A DNA stretch of 32,916 bases from Planctomycetota bacterium (GCA_003697045.1 RFGK01000160.1:1-32916), one strand, 5' to 3'; numbered from the stretch's first letter, positions 1-9,304 are shown. Notes: generated by a model from the letters alone, not told the origin. Numbers and translations: made by a program.

Positions 1-93
1 CCCGGAGGAGCGGCTGCGGCACGCGAGGCCATCGAGCATCTTGTCGAAGCACGCGGCGATATGAATCGCTGGCTGTCACGGTACGATGGGTAA
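1..93 (+). CDS. kdsC: C-terminal fragment of a KdsC-like 3-deoxy-manno-octulosonate-8-phosphatase (HAD family), truncated by window start
   Basis: Frame 1 reads PGGAAAREAIEHLVEARGDMNRWLSRYDG* with stop TAA at 91-93; resembles the KdsC tail (GGxGAVREV...). Followed immediately (TAATG overlap) by an LptC/OstA-like gene, matching the classic kdsC-lptC order. Confidence 0.55.
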   Translation, partial: PGGAAAAREAIEHLVEARGDMNRWLSRYDG

Positions 94-3000
94 TGCGCAG
101 ACAGGGCACACAACGCGGCGCTTCGACGATGGGGCTTGTGATTGCCCTGTTGGTGGCGCTTGCGGGCGCCGGGGTGGTTCTCTATTTCGCCTGGTCGTCG
201 GCCCCCGGTGCCGGGCAAAGCGACGATGATCCGTTTGGAGATGTGCCATCGATCACCGACGTCCTGCGCCAGTCTGAATCAGGGGGAAATGTCACGCTTC
301 AGTACGCTGACCGGGACGACCCCTCAAGGCTCGCGGCTGAGCTCAAGGCGCGTTCATTCAAGCCGGCCGAAACGGACGGCCTGGTCGAACCGAGTGCCTA
401 CGAACTCACGGGCGTCCAGGCACGCATCTTTCTTGACTCAGGCGAGACCGTGCTCGTCGAATCGGAGCGTGGACGTTTTTACATGCCCGATCGCGAGGCC
501 GGGCCCGAATCCGGCCACCTCGCGGGCCATCCAAAGATCTCGCTGCTGCCCCGTGCGGACGAGGGCGACGAGCCGATCATCGTCGCTGCTTTCGACGATG
601 AGCTGAGATTCAACTTCAACTATGCACATGTTGAGACGCCCGGGCGCCTTGTCGTCACCGGACGTCAGATCGAGTTCGCGGGTACGCACGTCACGGCACG
701 ACTCAACCAGCAGCGCGAACGCATCGACGTGCTCGAAGTTGAGCGCGGGGAGTATCTCACGTACACCCCCGCCCCCTCCGAGCTCGACAGCCGCGCCGAA
801 ACTCCTCACGACAGGCGAGGCCGTGCCATCGGCCCGACCCGCTCGGCGGATACAACGACGCGAAACGTATCCCGTGGTGTTTCGTCTCACGACATCCGGC
901 GCACACACGCGCAAATTTCTCGCATTGGCCATTTCGCTGCGGCATCGGAACAACCCGCTGACCCTGATCCGCACATAGCGCTGTATCTGGCGACGTTTCA
1001 TGACGGCGTGCAGCTCACTCAGGGCTCACGCAGGCTCACCGCCGACATGCTCGAGACCTGGGTCCGGCTTGTCGATCACAAGTTGCCGAAGCGCACTCGT
1101 TCTCCCGGCTCGGCAGCTGCCCCAAGCCTGCTCGAATCGATCTTCGCAGGGGTGTTGGCGCAGGCGGTCGATTCGGCCAGCGGCGCTGTGGACACGCCGG
1201 CCGAACCAGTCGACCGCGCACCGGACGCATCGGCACCAATGAGCGAAGGCGAGCTGCGCGAGGGTGTGATCGTGCCCGACTCCGTGGACTCTCAGCCGAT
1301 CACGCTGCGATGGACGGGGCTGTTGCGCGTTGTTCCGATTGTCGATCGCGATCCGGCGCCACTTGCCCATGACGATGTGTATCTTCGGTTTACTGCGATG
1401 GAGACGGGGCTGGTCCGGTTTGAGGAGCCTCCATCGTCCGGACACGCAGCATCCGTCGAGTATGCGGCCACGCGGGAGCTTTTGACCCTGACCGGCCCGG
1501 GTGGTTCGGTGAGGCTGGCTTCTGAGCACGCCGGGTGGATGGAATCATCGCGCACGATTGTTCGCCTTGCGTCGGGCGAAGTAACGGTCGTCGGACCGGG
1601 TCAGGTCTACGACGCCGACCACGATCCGGCCGGCCCTGACCGCCGTGAGAAGTATGTGCGATGGCTCGACCAGGCCGACTTTGCGTTTGAACTCTCCGAA
1701 GATGGTCGCATGACCAGCCGGATCGTTCAGGCGACGTTTTCTGGAGATGCCCGCGCGGTCGATGCGGACAAGCGCATTGATGCCGACATGCTCGTGGCGC
1801 ACTTCGACCGCGATTCGACCGGTTCGCACGGCGTCTTTCGTTTTGAGGCCTTTTCAGCGACCGCGGTTGACGGGGCCGGGGGAACTCTCTCAGCCGAACG
1901 GCTTGATGTGCCGTTTTCCTCGTCGCCTGATGGCTCACGGCGCCCAAGCCACGTTTATGCCTCAGGCGATGTGTACGTTGCCAAGGAAGGCAAGAGCATC
2001 GAAACCCAATCGCTTGCTGCCCGAATCGTGCGCGACGCACGCGGCGGGCTGACGGTGACCGATGTCATTGCCGACCGCGAGGTTCACTACGCCGAGGGTC
2101 AGTCCATCGCCGCCGAGGCCGAGCGTCTCGAAGCCAACGGCCTCGACCAGATCGCCATACTCATCGGCTCGGCCGATCAACCGGCACGCATTGATTTTCA
2201 CGACTCAATCATCGTCGGCCCGCGCATCGAGATGCAGGAACACCCGCAGCGGGGTCGTGTGATCGGCCCCGGCACGTTTGAATCAACGGACGACGCAGGC
2301 ACCACGACCGCACGCTGGTCCGAGTCACTCAGTTTCGATCGCGCAACGGGCATCTTGGAAGCACTTGGGCAAGCCGAAGTCACCCAGAGCCTTCAGACCG
2401 GCGAAACCCGTTTTGCTGCGGGCGATCAGCTCACGATCGAACTCGAGCCGTCGGGTGAGAACCTCACGCTCGACGCAGCGTCGGTCTTTGGCACTCCTGA
2501 TGCGCCCGCAGTGGTCGAGCTGCGCCGCACGGATGACGAGGCGACGCTCGTTGAGATGATCAACATCGAGTCTGCCGAGCTGCTCACCATGGACGGGGGA
2601 AATGCGCTGGTTGCCCCCCGCCCGGGCAGGCTTGTCGTTCTCAATCGCGATGCAGGTTCTGACGCCGAGCTCGACGGTTGGGACCGGGGCCACGCCCTGT
2701 GCACCTGGCACGAATCGCTGCTCGTTGATCGTCTGCACGGACGTGCCTACCTTCGTGGCGACGCCCAAGTCATTCATCGTGCGCTTGAAACCGCCCGCAC
2801 GGCCGAGATTGCAGGCGATGTCATCATCGCGGCATTCACCGAGCTTGAAGGCGCCCAGCCCGAGATCACGCGCGTCGACGCCGAAGGCACCGCCTATGCC
2901 CGGGTCGACCAGCAGGAGATTCTGTGTGCCCGACTTGAGTTCGACACCGAACAGCAACTCGTCTATGCCCGGGGCACCGACGCGGAACCGGCGCGTTATT

Positions 3001-3113
3001 TCGACGCAAAGTCGGGTTCGGTCATCTCGGCTCGCTCGCTGACGTGGAACCTCTCGACCGACCATATCGAGATTGATCGCCCGTCTCCGTTCGTCACCCC
3101 TGATTTGCCCTGA
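93..3113 (+). CDS. Large LptC/LptA (OstA-like) LPS-export family protein, 1006 aa, N-terminal membrane anchor
   Basis: ORF track; N-terminal TM (MGLVIALLVALAGAGVVLYFAW), LptC-like segment (ARIFLDSGETVLVESERGRFYMPD...LRFNFNYAHVETPGRLVVTGRQIEF), repeated OstA-like beta-rich segments; downstream of kdsC-like gene. Confidence 0.65.
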   Translation: MRRQGTQRGASTMGLVIALLVALAGAGVVLYFAWSSAPGAGQSDDDPFGDVPSITDVLRQSESGGNVTLQYADRDDPSRLAAELKARSFKPAETDGLVEPSAYELTGVQARIFLDSGETVLVESERGRFYMPDREAGPESGHLAGHPKISLLPRADEGDEPIIVAAFDDELRFNFNYAHVETPGRLVVTGRQIEFAGTHVTARLNQQRERIDVLEVERGEYLTYTPAPSELDSRAETPHDRRGRAIGPTRSADTTTRNVSRGVSSHDIRRTHAQISRIGHFAAASEQPADPDPHIALYLATFHDGVQLTQGSRRLTADMLETWVRLVDHKLPKRTRSPGSAAAPSLLESIFAGVLAQAVDSASGAVDTPAEPVDRAPDASAPMSEGELREGVIVPDSVDSQPITLRWTGLLRVVPIVDRDPAPLAHDDVYLRFTAMETGLVRFEEPPSSGHAASVEYAATRELLTLTGPGGSVRLASEHAGWMESSRTIVRLASGEVTVVGPGQVYDADHDPAGPDRREKYVRWLDQADFAFELSEDGRMTSRIVQATFSGDARAVDADKRIDADMLVAHFDRDSTGSHGVFRFEAFSATAVDGAGGTLSAERLDVPFSSSPDGSRRPSHVYASGDVYVAKEGKSIETQSLAARIVRDARGGLTVTDVIADREVHYAEGQSIAAEAERLEANGLDQIAILIGSADQPARIDFHDSIIVGPRIEMQEHPQRGRVIGPGTFESTDDAGTTTARWSESLSFDRATGILEALGQAEVTQSLQTGETRFAAGDQLTIELEPSGENLTLDAASVFGTPDAPAVVELRRTDDEATLVEMINIESAELLTMDGGNALVAPRPGRLVVLNRDAGSDAELDGWDRGHALCTWHESLLVDRLHGRAYLRGDAQVIHRALETARTAEIAGDVIIAAFTELEGAQPEITRVDAEGTAYARVDQQEILCARLEFDTEQQLVYARGTDAEPARYFDAKSGSVISARSLTWNLSTDHIEIDRPSPFVTPDLP

Positions 3114-3117
3114 GTTG

Positions 3118-4122
3118 TTACGGGCTCAGTTCGTCGTAGACCGCGGCGATGGCCCGCGGCCGAATCTGCTCGAATCCAAGCCCTTCCATAAACTCCCAGC
3201 GCATCGCAGCCGTCTCATCCCTGGACCGGCCCTGGGCGATGGCGCGGCTTACATTCTCCATCAATCGTTCAAGATAATCGATTTGCCGATCGATCCCCGA
3301 GACATCTGTGATCGGTCCGTGGCCGGGGACGACGGCCGTCGCCCCGTTGCACAGATCGCGCGTCATACGCAGTGACCTGATCCAGCCTGCTGCGCTGACG
3401 CCTCCCGACTGATCGAAGAACGGGTGGAGCCCGTTGAAGACCAGATCACCCGTGTGAAGCAGGTTCAACTCGGGTACGTGCACGACCACATCGTTGTCGG
3501 TATGCCCAGGCCCGAAGTGATGAAGCTCGACCGACAGCTCGCCGACACGCCTTCGCATGGGATATCGATCGATCGTCGTTGTCGGGACGAACGCCTTGGC
3601 TGCATTGCTGCGTGCGAGAGCACGCAATGACTCAAGCCGCTCGGCAAGATGCGCAGGCTTGTCCGGGCCGACCAGCCGATCCATGGCCGCCTCGCCCGTA
3701 TCGAGTTGTTGATCGTACCGTTCGAGTTGCTGCGCCACCCGCCTGACTGCAGCCGCGTGCGAGAGCACCTCTGCATCGTTGGTAAAGCCGACGTTGCCCC
3801 CCGTGTGATCTGCGTGATGATGGGTATTGACCAACAGGCCGATGCCGGTGTCCAAACGCTGCTCAGCCTCGGCGCGCAGCAGCGGGACGATCCCGGCAAA
3901 CTTTGCATCCACCATCATCGCTTCGCTGCGCGATCCGATCACAAGCACATTGCCGCCGGTCGAGGCGTTGGTCGTCGCCCAGGCCTTTTGCTCGGCCAGC
4001 GCATGCCATTCAAATCCGTTGGATGTGCGTCGGCGTCGAATCGGCAGGCCGCCCGCTGCCAGCATCAGGCTCGATCCGATCGCCATCCCCGCAAACGCCC
4101 GTCGACTGACCTGCCTTGACAT
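3118..4122 (-). CDS. Metallo-beta-lactamase-fold hydrolase with likely Tat-type signal
   Basis: Motif NTHHHADHTGGN, GPGHTDND, HTGDLVFNG, VPGHGPI; N-terminus MSRQVSRRAFAGMAIGSSLMLAAGG. Start taken at 4122 (SD-like AGGAGAT upstream) rather than the ORF-track start 4212. Confidence 0.85.
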   Translation of the reverse strand: MSRQVSRRAFAGMAIGSSLMLAAGGLPIRRRRTSNGFEWHALAEQKAWATTNASTGGNVLVIGSRSEAMMVDAKFAGIVPLLRAEAEQRLDTGIGLLVNTHHHADHTGGNVGFTNDAEVLSHAAAVRRVAQQLERYDQQLDTGEAAMDRLVGPDKPAHLAERLESLRALARSNAAKAFVPTTTIDRYPMRRRVGELSVELHHFGPGHTDNDVVVHVPELNLLHTGDLVFNGLHPFFDQSGGVSAAGWIRSLRMTRDLCNGATAVVPGHGPITDVSGIDRQIDYLERLMENVSRAIAQGRSRDETAAMRWEFMEGLGFEQIRPRAIAAVYDELSP

Positions 4123-4226
4123 CTTTGATCTCCTGCTTGGAGCATAACCGACCTTTGCTCGATGGGCATTGCTCCGTCGGTTGGCATACCATCGCCACCA
4201 GGTTTGAGCCACGGAGCAATGACACC

Positions 4227-4781
4227 ATGAAGGCGAACGATCTCCGAACGGGAATGGCCGTGACCGTCGACGGCAAGGTTTATGTCATCGTGAAGACCGA
4301 TCACGTCAAGCCGGGCAAGGGCCCCGCGTACATCCAGGCGAAGATGCGCGACGTGACCGGTGCCGGGACCATCGAAAAACGCTTCAACTCCGCAGACACC
4401 GTTGATGCAGCCACCCTTGATCGGCGTGAGATGGAGTATCTGTATTCCGATGCAGACGGCGCAACGTTTATGGACCTTGAGACCTACGACCAGGTCATCA
4501 TCACGCCGGACATTCTTGGGGATGCGTTGCTCTACCTCGCCCCCAACACCTCGGCCGTGGTCCTGTTTCATGAGGGCAAACCCATCACCATGGAGCTGCC
4601 GGCAGCGGTCGAGCTGACCGTCACCGACACCCCACCCGGAATCAAGGGGGCCACGGTCACCAACCAGCTCAAGGAGGCCACGTGCGACACCGGGCTCAAG
4701 ACCAAGGTGCCTCCGTTCATTGAAACTGGTGAGAAGATCAAGGTCTCAACAGCGGATGGCTCATACATCTCCCGCGTCTGA
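4227..4781 (+). CDS. efp: Elongation factor P
   Basis: MKANDLRTGMAVTVDGKVYVIVKTDHVKPGKGPAYIQAKMRDV...GLKTKVPPFIETGEKIKVSTADGSYISRV is characteristic EF-P; PGKG loop lysine present. Start refined to 4227. Confidence 0.96.
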   Translation: MKANDLRTGMAVTVDGKVYVIVKTDHVKPGKGPAYIQAKMRDVTGAGTIEKRFNSADTVDAATLDRREMEYLYSDADGATFMDLETYDQVIITPDILGDALLYLAPNTSAVVLFHEGKPITMELPAAVELTVTDTPPGIKGATVTNQLKEATCDTGLKTKVPPFIETGEKIKVSTADGSYISRV

Positions 4782-4828
4782 GCAGCTCATCTATCCCGGC
4801 AGGGCTTTGAAGCCGATACGCTGATTCC

Positions 4829-5365
4829 ATGTCAAGGCGGATTCCAACTGTCCTGCTTATCGGGCTTCGAGGCTCAGGCAAGACCACGCTCGGCGCCCAG
4901 CTTGCCAAGAAGCTGCATCGCCCCTTCGTCGACCTGGACGATGTGACCAGGGAGATGCTCGGGTGCAAGACCATCGCCGAAGCCTGGGACAAGGGCGGCG
5001 AAAGCCTGTTCCGCATGACCGAAACACGCGCCTTGCGCAAAGTCCTGACCAGAGTCGGGCAGGTCGTCGCACTCGGCGGGGGTACACCAACCGCACCTGG
5101 GGCCAAAGACCTCATCAGGCGGGCACAACGCTCGAAGGATGCATACGTCATCTATCTGAGAGCCAGCCCCCACACCCTGCGCGAGCGACTCTCACGTCTT
5201 GAGCTTGCCGATCGGCCGAGCCTGACCGGCACCGACACGATCACCGAGATCGACCTCATCCACGCCCGCCGTGACGCGACATATCGCAACCTTGCCGACG
5301 AGGTCATCGATGTTGACGGCATTGATGAGCGCACGGCGCTGCGTGAGCTGTACAGCCTGTTCTGA
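4829..5365 (+). CDS. aroK: Shikimate kinase
   Basis: Walker A GLRGSGKTT, FVDLDD, GGGTPT, LRERLSRLELADRPSL; 178 aa. Confidence 0.88.
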   Translation: MSRRIPTVLLIGLRGSGKTTLGAQLAKKLHRPFVDLDDVTREMLGCKTIAEAWDKGGESLFRMTETRALRKVLTRVGQVVALGGGTPTAPGAKDLIRRAQRSKDAYVIYLRASPHTLRERLSRLELADRPSLTGTDTITEIDLIHARRDATYRNLADEVIDVDGIDERTALRELYSLF

Positions 5366-5398
5366 CCAGGCCGGTCCACGACGCTACGCTCACGGACC

Positions 5399-6301
5399 AT
5401 GCGCGCGCATGCTCTTCGTGCCGATGCCACGCTGACGCTTGTCGCCCTCATATGGGGCTCGGGATTCATTGCGCAAAAGCTCGGCATGGACCACATGGGC
5501 CCACTGGCTTATACGGGGCTTCGGTACATCATCGGCGTGTTGATGCTGCTGCCATTTGTACTTCGCGCACGCGGGCGACGGCGAATCAATCGCAAGACCC
5601 TGGTAAGCGGGTTGCTGCTGGGATTCTGCATGGTTATTGCCGCCAACGCGCAACAGATCGGGCTGGTGACGACGACAGTTTCCCGGGCCGGGTTTATCAC
5701 CGGGCTTTACGTGCTCATCGTTCCGTTCATCGGGTTGTGCGTTGGGCATCGTTTTTCGTTTGGCCACTTGGCCGGTGCGGTGCTTGCTGCGGGCGGGTTG
5801 TACATGCTCAGCGGAGACATCTCGGGGGGGCTGAGAACTGGCGATTTGTGGGTAGGACTGTGCGCTCTGGTCTGGGCGTTTCACGTGGTGATTGTGGCCG
5901 TCGCCGCACCCAAAGCCGACGCCATCGGGCTCGCGTTCGTCCAGTTTGCTGTCGTCGCGCTGATCACGCCGATCCTGGCGTTTCTGTTCGAGGAAGTGAG
6001 CGTGCAGGCCGTCATCGAAGCCCGGTGGGCGGTGCTTTACGGCGGGGTTTTCTCCATCGGACTTGCCTTCACGCTCCAGATCATCGGACAACGACACGCA
6101 CCGCCTACGCACGCTGCGGTGATTATGAGTCTCGAGTCGGTCTTTGCCGCCGTCTTCGGCGTTGTTCTGCTTGCCGAAAAACTCAGCGTTCCCGAACTCA
6201 TCGGTTGTGGGCTGATGTTTGCGGGCATGCTCGTCAGCCAAGCCTGGCCGCACAAACGCACGCCTGCCGAGAAGGCCGAACTGATCGATCCGGTTCGCTA
6301 A
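5399..6301 (+). CDS. DMT superfamily (EamA-type) transporter
   Basis: 300 aa, about 10 hydrophobic segments, LIWGSGFIAQKLG N-terminus and LESVFAAVFGVVLLAEKLSVPELIGCGLMFAGML typical of EamA repeats. Confidence 0.9.
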   Translation: MRAHALRADATLTLVALIWGSGFIAQKLGMDHMGPLAYTGLRYIIGVLMLLPFVLRARGRRRINRKTLVSGLLLGFCMVIAANAQQIGLVTTTVSRAGFITGLYVLIVPFIGLCVGHRFSFGHLAGAVLAAGGLYMLSGDISGGLRTGDLWVGLCALVWAFHVVIVAVAAPKADAIGLAFVQFAVVALITPILAFLFEEVSVQAVIEARWAVLYGGVFSIGLAFTLQIIGQRHAPPTHAAVIMSLESVFAAVFGVVLLAEKLSVPELIGCGLMFAGMLVSQAWPHKRTPAEKAELIDPVR

Positions 6302-6804
6302 GCCGAACCTTTGTTCAGCTCGCGCACCGCCTCGAGCACTTCGGCCGCGTGTCCCGGCACCTTCACCTTGTCCCATCGGCGTGCTACTTTGCCCCGGGCG
6401 TCAATCAGATAGGTCGTTCGCACGATGCCCATGTACGTGCGTCCGTACATCGACTTTTCGACCCAAACGCCGTACTTTTGCGCCACTTCGGGGTCGGGCT
6501 TGCCGTCGGCGTTGACGCGATCGTCGGCCAGAAGCGGAAAGGTGATCCCGTCTCGATCCGCAAACTTGCGCTTGCTCTTGACTCCGAGGATCGAGATGCC
6601 GAGGACCTTTGCCCCTTCGCGTGCGAACTGTCGGGACAGATCCTCAAACGCGCACGCTTCCTGTGTGCATCCGCTGGTCATGTCCTTCGGATAGAAGAAC
6701 AACACGACCGGGGTGCCTGCATAGTCCCGAAGCGCGCGCACAACACCGTCCTGATCTTTGAGTCTGAAAGCCGGCGCCTTGCGTCCGGGTTCGATGAGCG
6801 ACAT
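6298..6804 (-). CDS. bcp: Thioredoxin-dependent peroxiredoxin, Bcp/PrxQ family
   Basis: VVLFFYPKDMTSGCTQEACAFEDL motif; start at MSLIEPGRKAPAF preceded by GGAGG. Confidence 0.93.
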   Translation of the reverse strand: MSLIEPGRKAPAFRLKDQDGVVRALRDYAGTPVVLFFYPKDMTSGCTQEACAFEDLSRQFAREGAKVLGISILGVKSKRKFADRDGITFPLLADDRVNADGKPDPEVAQKYGVWVEKSMYGRTYMGIVRTTYLIDARGKVARRWDKVKVPGHAAEVLEAVRELNKGSA

Positions 6805-6904
6805 GGCGTGTACCTCCGGCTGACCGTAGGCCAAGCGCACGCTGCTCGTTTGAACAAGGCCCGGCTGCAAGCGGGAGATTCATCCCGGCGCCACCCGGCT
6901 GCTC

Positions 6905-6952
6905 GCTTTGCGCAGCTCGTCCATCAACGCTCGCTGACGAGAGGCGCAAAGC
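6905..6952 (-). repeat. Imperfect inverted repeat (9 bp + 6 bp arms) just after the 6959..7408 stop codon
   Basis: GCTTTGCGC-AG-CTCGTC-(14 nt)-GACGAG-AG-GCGCAAAGC; no T-tract, so terminator function is uncertain. Confidence 0.6.
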
Positions 6953-6958
6953 CCGGGT

Positions 6959-7408
6959 CTATCCGCCGAAGAGCTTGACCAGCGCCAGCGCCCCGAGTGC
7001 ACCAAGCCCGGCCGTCCAGACGCTCCTGATGAACCACTGCCAGGAATCATCTTCCGTCTTGACGGTGCCCGGCGCGCGCACCATCGCGACCCGTTCTGCC
7101 GTTGCCTTTCCCAGCGGGTCGACGCCGCATCGAGCGCTGTCCTGCACGATGGCGATAATCAAGGTTGCGTCGAAGTCGCGCAGACCGAGCATGGATGCCA
7201 GGCGCATGAGCCGTTCGCGCTTTGCGGGCGTGAGAATTGCGGCCCGTTCTCCCTCGATCGCAGAGGCGACGCGGACAGCAAACACCCACCGCGCGTCCCC
7301 CGGCTCAAGGGAGGATCGCGCGTTGTCTCGAGGCATCATGGATGCCGACTCGCAACGCTCGGCGCTGACCAGACGCAGCGTCGGCTGGGTTGATTGCCCG
7401 TTTGTCAT
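6959..7408 (-). CDS. Hypothetical protein, 149 aa, C-terminal TM
   Basis: C-terminal part of ORF 6959..8077; internal start MTNGQSTQPTLRLV at 7408 avoids antisense overlap with 7484..8047. Ends in hydrophobic WTAGLGALGALALVKLFGG. Confidence 0.6.
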   Translation of the reverse strand: MTNGQSTQPTLRLVSAERCESASMMPRDNARSSLEPGDARWVFAVRVASAIEGERAAILTPAKRERLMRLASMLGLRDFDATLIIAIVQDSARCGVDPLGKATAERVAMVRAPGTVKTEDDSWQWFIRSVWTAGLGALGALALVKLFGG

Positions 7409-7483
7409 CTCGATTGGTCTTGAAGCACACGCCGTGCCGATCAGAGAAGAGACCGCACAACCGCTACACTCTCCCCACCTGTC

Positions 7484-8047
7484 ATGTCTGATTCGAAGGC
7501 CGACACCTCGATCCCGTCTCTCGTCGTCCCCATGTCGGCCGACGAGATCGTGTCGGTGCTCGACCGGGCCGCCCGCCGGGGACGACTGCCCGGTTTTGAG
7601 CCCCACCCCTCGGGCGCGTTGTTTCTGGCCGATGCATGGGGAACGCCGTTTGACTCGGATCTGATTGCGGTAGCCTCCCCGGAAGGCGAGCGGACGCGAC
7701 TGACGTTCACGCTGCGGCTTCGACGTCGGCTTCCGATCATCTACGCGATCGTGCTGGGGCTTACGATCTGGCCGGGCGTCACGCTGACTGACCGGGTTCT
7801 CAGCCTGTGGTTTGAGTGGTATCACGGGCTGACGCAGATGGACGTCTTCCATGCGGGCGGGTTTGCATTTTTCACCTATGCGTGGTACTTGCCGCTGACG
7901 GTCCTTCCGTTGCCGTGGCTGTGGCGTTCCTGGATGAGACGGGCCCGCGCGACCGCCACCGTCTCCGCGCTTGAGACGATCGCAAAGATTGCAAAGGAAC
8001 TGGGCGTCGAGCCTCCGCCCGAGGCAGCAGCCGTCATTGCGGGGTGA
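7484..8047 (+). CDS. Hypothetical membrane protein, 187 aa
   Basis: Two hydrophobic segments (LPIIYAIVLGLTIWPGVTL; AGGFAFFTYAWYLPLTVLPLPWLW); protein-like composition compared with overlapping frames. Confidence 0.7.
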   Translation: MSDSKADTSIPSLVVPMSADEIVSVLDRAARRGRLPGFEPHPSGALFLADAWGTPFDSDLIAVASPEGERTRLTFTLRLRRRLPIIYAIVLGLTIWPGVTLTDRVLSLWFEWYHGLTQMDVFHAGGFAFFTYAWYLPLTVLPLPWLWRSWMRRARATATVSALETIAKIAKELGVEPPPEAAAVIAG

Positions 8048-8122
8048 GAACCTGCCCACCCGGCGTGATCCGGACATTGCGCGCCATATGCTTGGCTAGG
8101 GCCGATTGAGGCTCGATTTCCA

Positions 8123-9304
8123 ATGCCGGGACCCATCATGCCTCACACGAGAACCGTTGCGACCAGCCAACTCGAAAAGGTCGATCGTTGTGCCGACCTG
8201 CCACATCGTCCCCGGGTCCTGCTTGGGAAGATGGGGCTCGACGGCCACGACCGCGGCGTCAAGGTCATCGCCCGCGCCCTGCGCGATTCCGGCGTCCACG
8301 TGATCTACTCGGGATTGTGGCAAACGCCCGATTCGCTTGCGCTCAGCGCCCGCGATGAAGACTGCGACGTCATCGCGGCGAGCATGATGTCCAACTCGCA
8401 CATGTCGCTCGGCCCGCGACTCGTGGAGGCGCTCAAGCGCTTCGGACGCCCGGATATACCCATCTACATGGGCGGCATCCTGCCGCAAGAAGACATCCCC
8501 CGCCTGCTCGAAGCGGGCATTGCCAAGTGCTTCACGACCGGCACCGGACTGCTTGAGATCGTCGAGGCTGTGCGCTCGGCGGTGCGCGAACGCACGCCTA
8601 CTGTCGCTCCGCCCGGGACCGAGGTGCACCCGACTGCACAACTGGCCAGGTGCATCTCGCGTGTGCACGAGGGGCTGGACTGCGACGGCGCCCCCTCGGC
8701 CCGGCCTCAGCGCGTTATCGGCATCACTGGCTCACCCGGCGCGGGCAAGTCAACCCTCGTCGCCCAGCTCGCAGGCGAATACTCCCGCCGCGCTCAGAAG
8801 GACCCGTCACTTGGACGATGTGCGGTCATTGCGTTTGACCCCAAGAGCCCAATCACCAACGGCGCGCTTCTTGGGGATCGGCTGCGTGTGGACTTCAACA
8901 ACCTGGGTGAACGGGTGTTCTATCGCTCGCTGGCGATCGCCGGGGAAGACTACCGCGAGCTTGATCGCATCGTCGGCTTGATCGGAGGGGCGTACAGGGG
9001 CGATGAAGCCTTCAAGACCGTGTTCGTCGAGACGGTCGGCGCAGGGCAGAATGAGACTCGTATTCGAGACCACGTTGATCAGACGGTGGTGATGCTCACG
9101 CCGGGGATGGGCGACGCGGTGCAAATGGACAAGGCCGGCATTCTCGAAATTGCGGATCTCTTCGTGTGCAACAAGGCCGATCACCCCGGCGAACACGAGC
9201 TGATCCGTGATCTGCGTGACATTGCCGACGGGCGGCCGATTCATGAGACCATCGCAACGCATGGCAAGGGCGTCCCCGAGCTGCTCGATCAGTTGCTCTC
9301 TTAG
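8123..9304 (+). CDS. Cobalamin-binding domain fused to MeaB/ArgK-type G3E GTPase; no mutase catalytic domain
   Basis: N-terminal B12-binding domain (KMGLDGHDRGVKVIARALRDSG...YMGGILPQED), then ITGSPGAGKST, AFDPKSPITNGALLGDR, FVETVGAGQNE, CNKAD. Confidence 0.88.
   Translation: MPGPIMPHTRTVATSQLEKVDRCADLPHRPRVLLGKMGLDGHDRGVKVIARALRDSGVHVIYSGLWQTPDSLALSARDEDCDVIAASMMSNSHMSLGPRLVEALKRFGRPDIPIYMGGILPQEDIPRLLEAGIAKCFTTGTGLLEIVEAVRSAVRERTPTVAPPGTEVHPTAQLARCISRVHEGLDCDGAPSARPQRVIGITGSPGAGKSTLVAQLAGEYSRRAQKDPSLGRCAVIAFDPKSPITNGALLGDRLRVDFNNLGERVFYRSLAIAGEDYRELDRIVGLIGGAYRGDEAFKTVFVETVGAGQNETRIRDHVDQTVVMLTPGMGDAVQMDKAGILEIADLFVCNKADHPGEHELIRDLRDIADGRPIHETIATHGKGVPELLDQLLS

Noticed and set aside
5452-6978. 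508-aa plus-strand ORF overlapping eamA and bcp
   Set aside because: Different frame from the clear transporter ORF and antisense to bcp; R/H/C-rich.
7409-8077. N-terminal extension of ORF 6959..8077
   Set aside because: Antisense to the membrane protein at 7484..8047 and R/Q/P-rich; the internal ATG at 7408 is more plausible.
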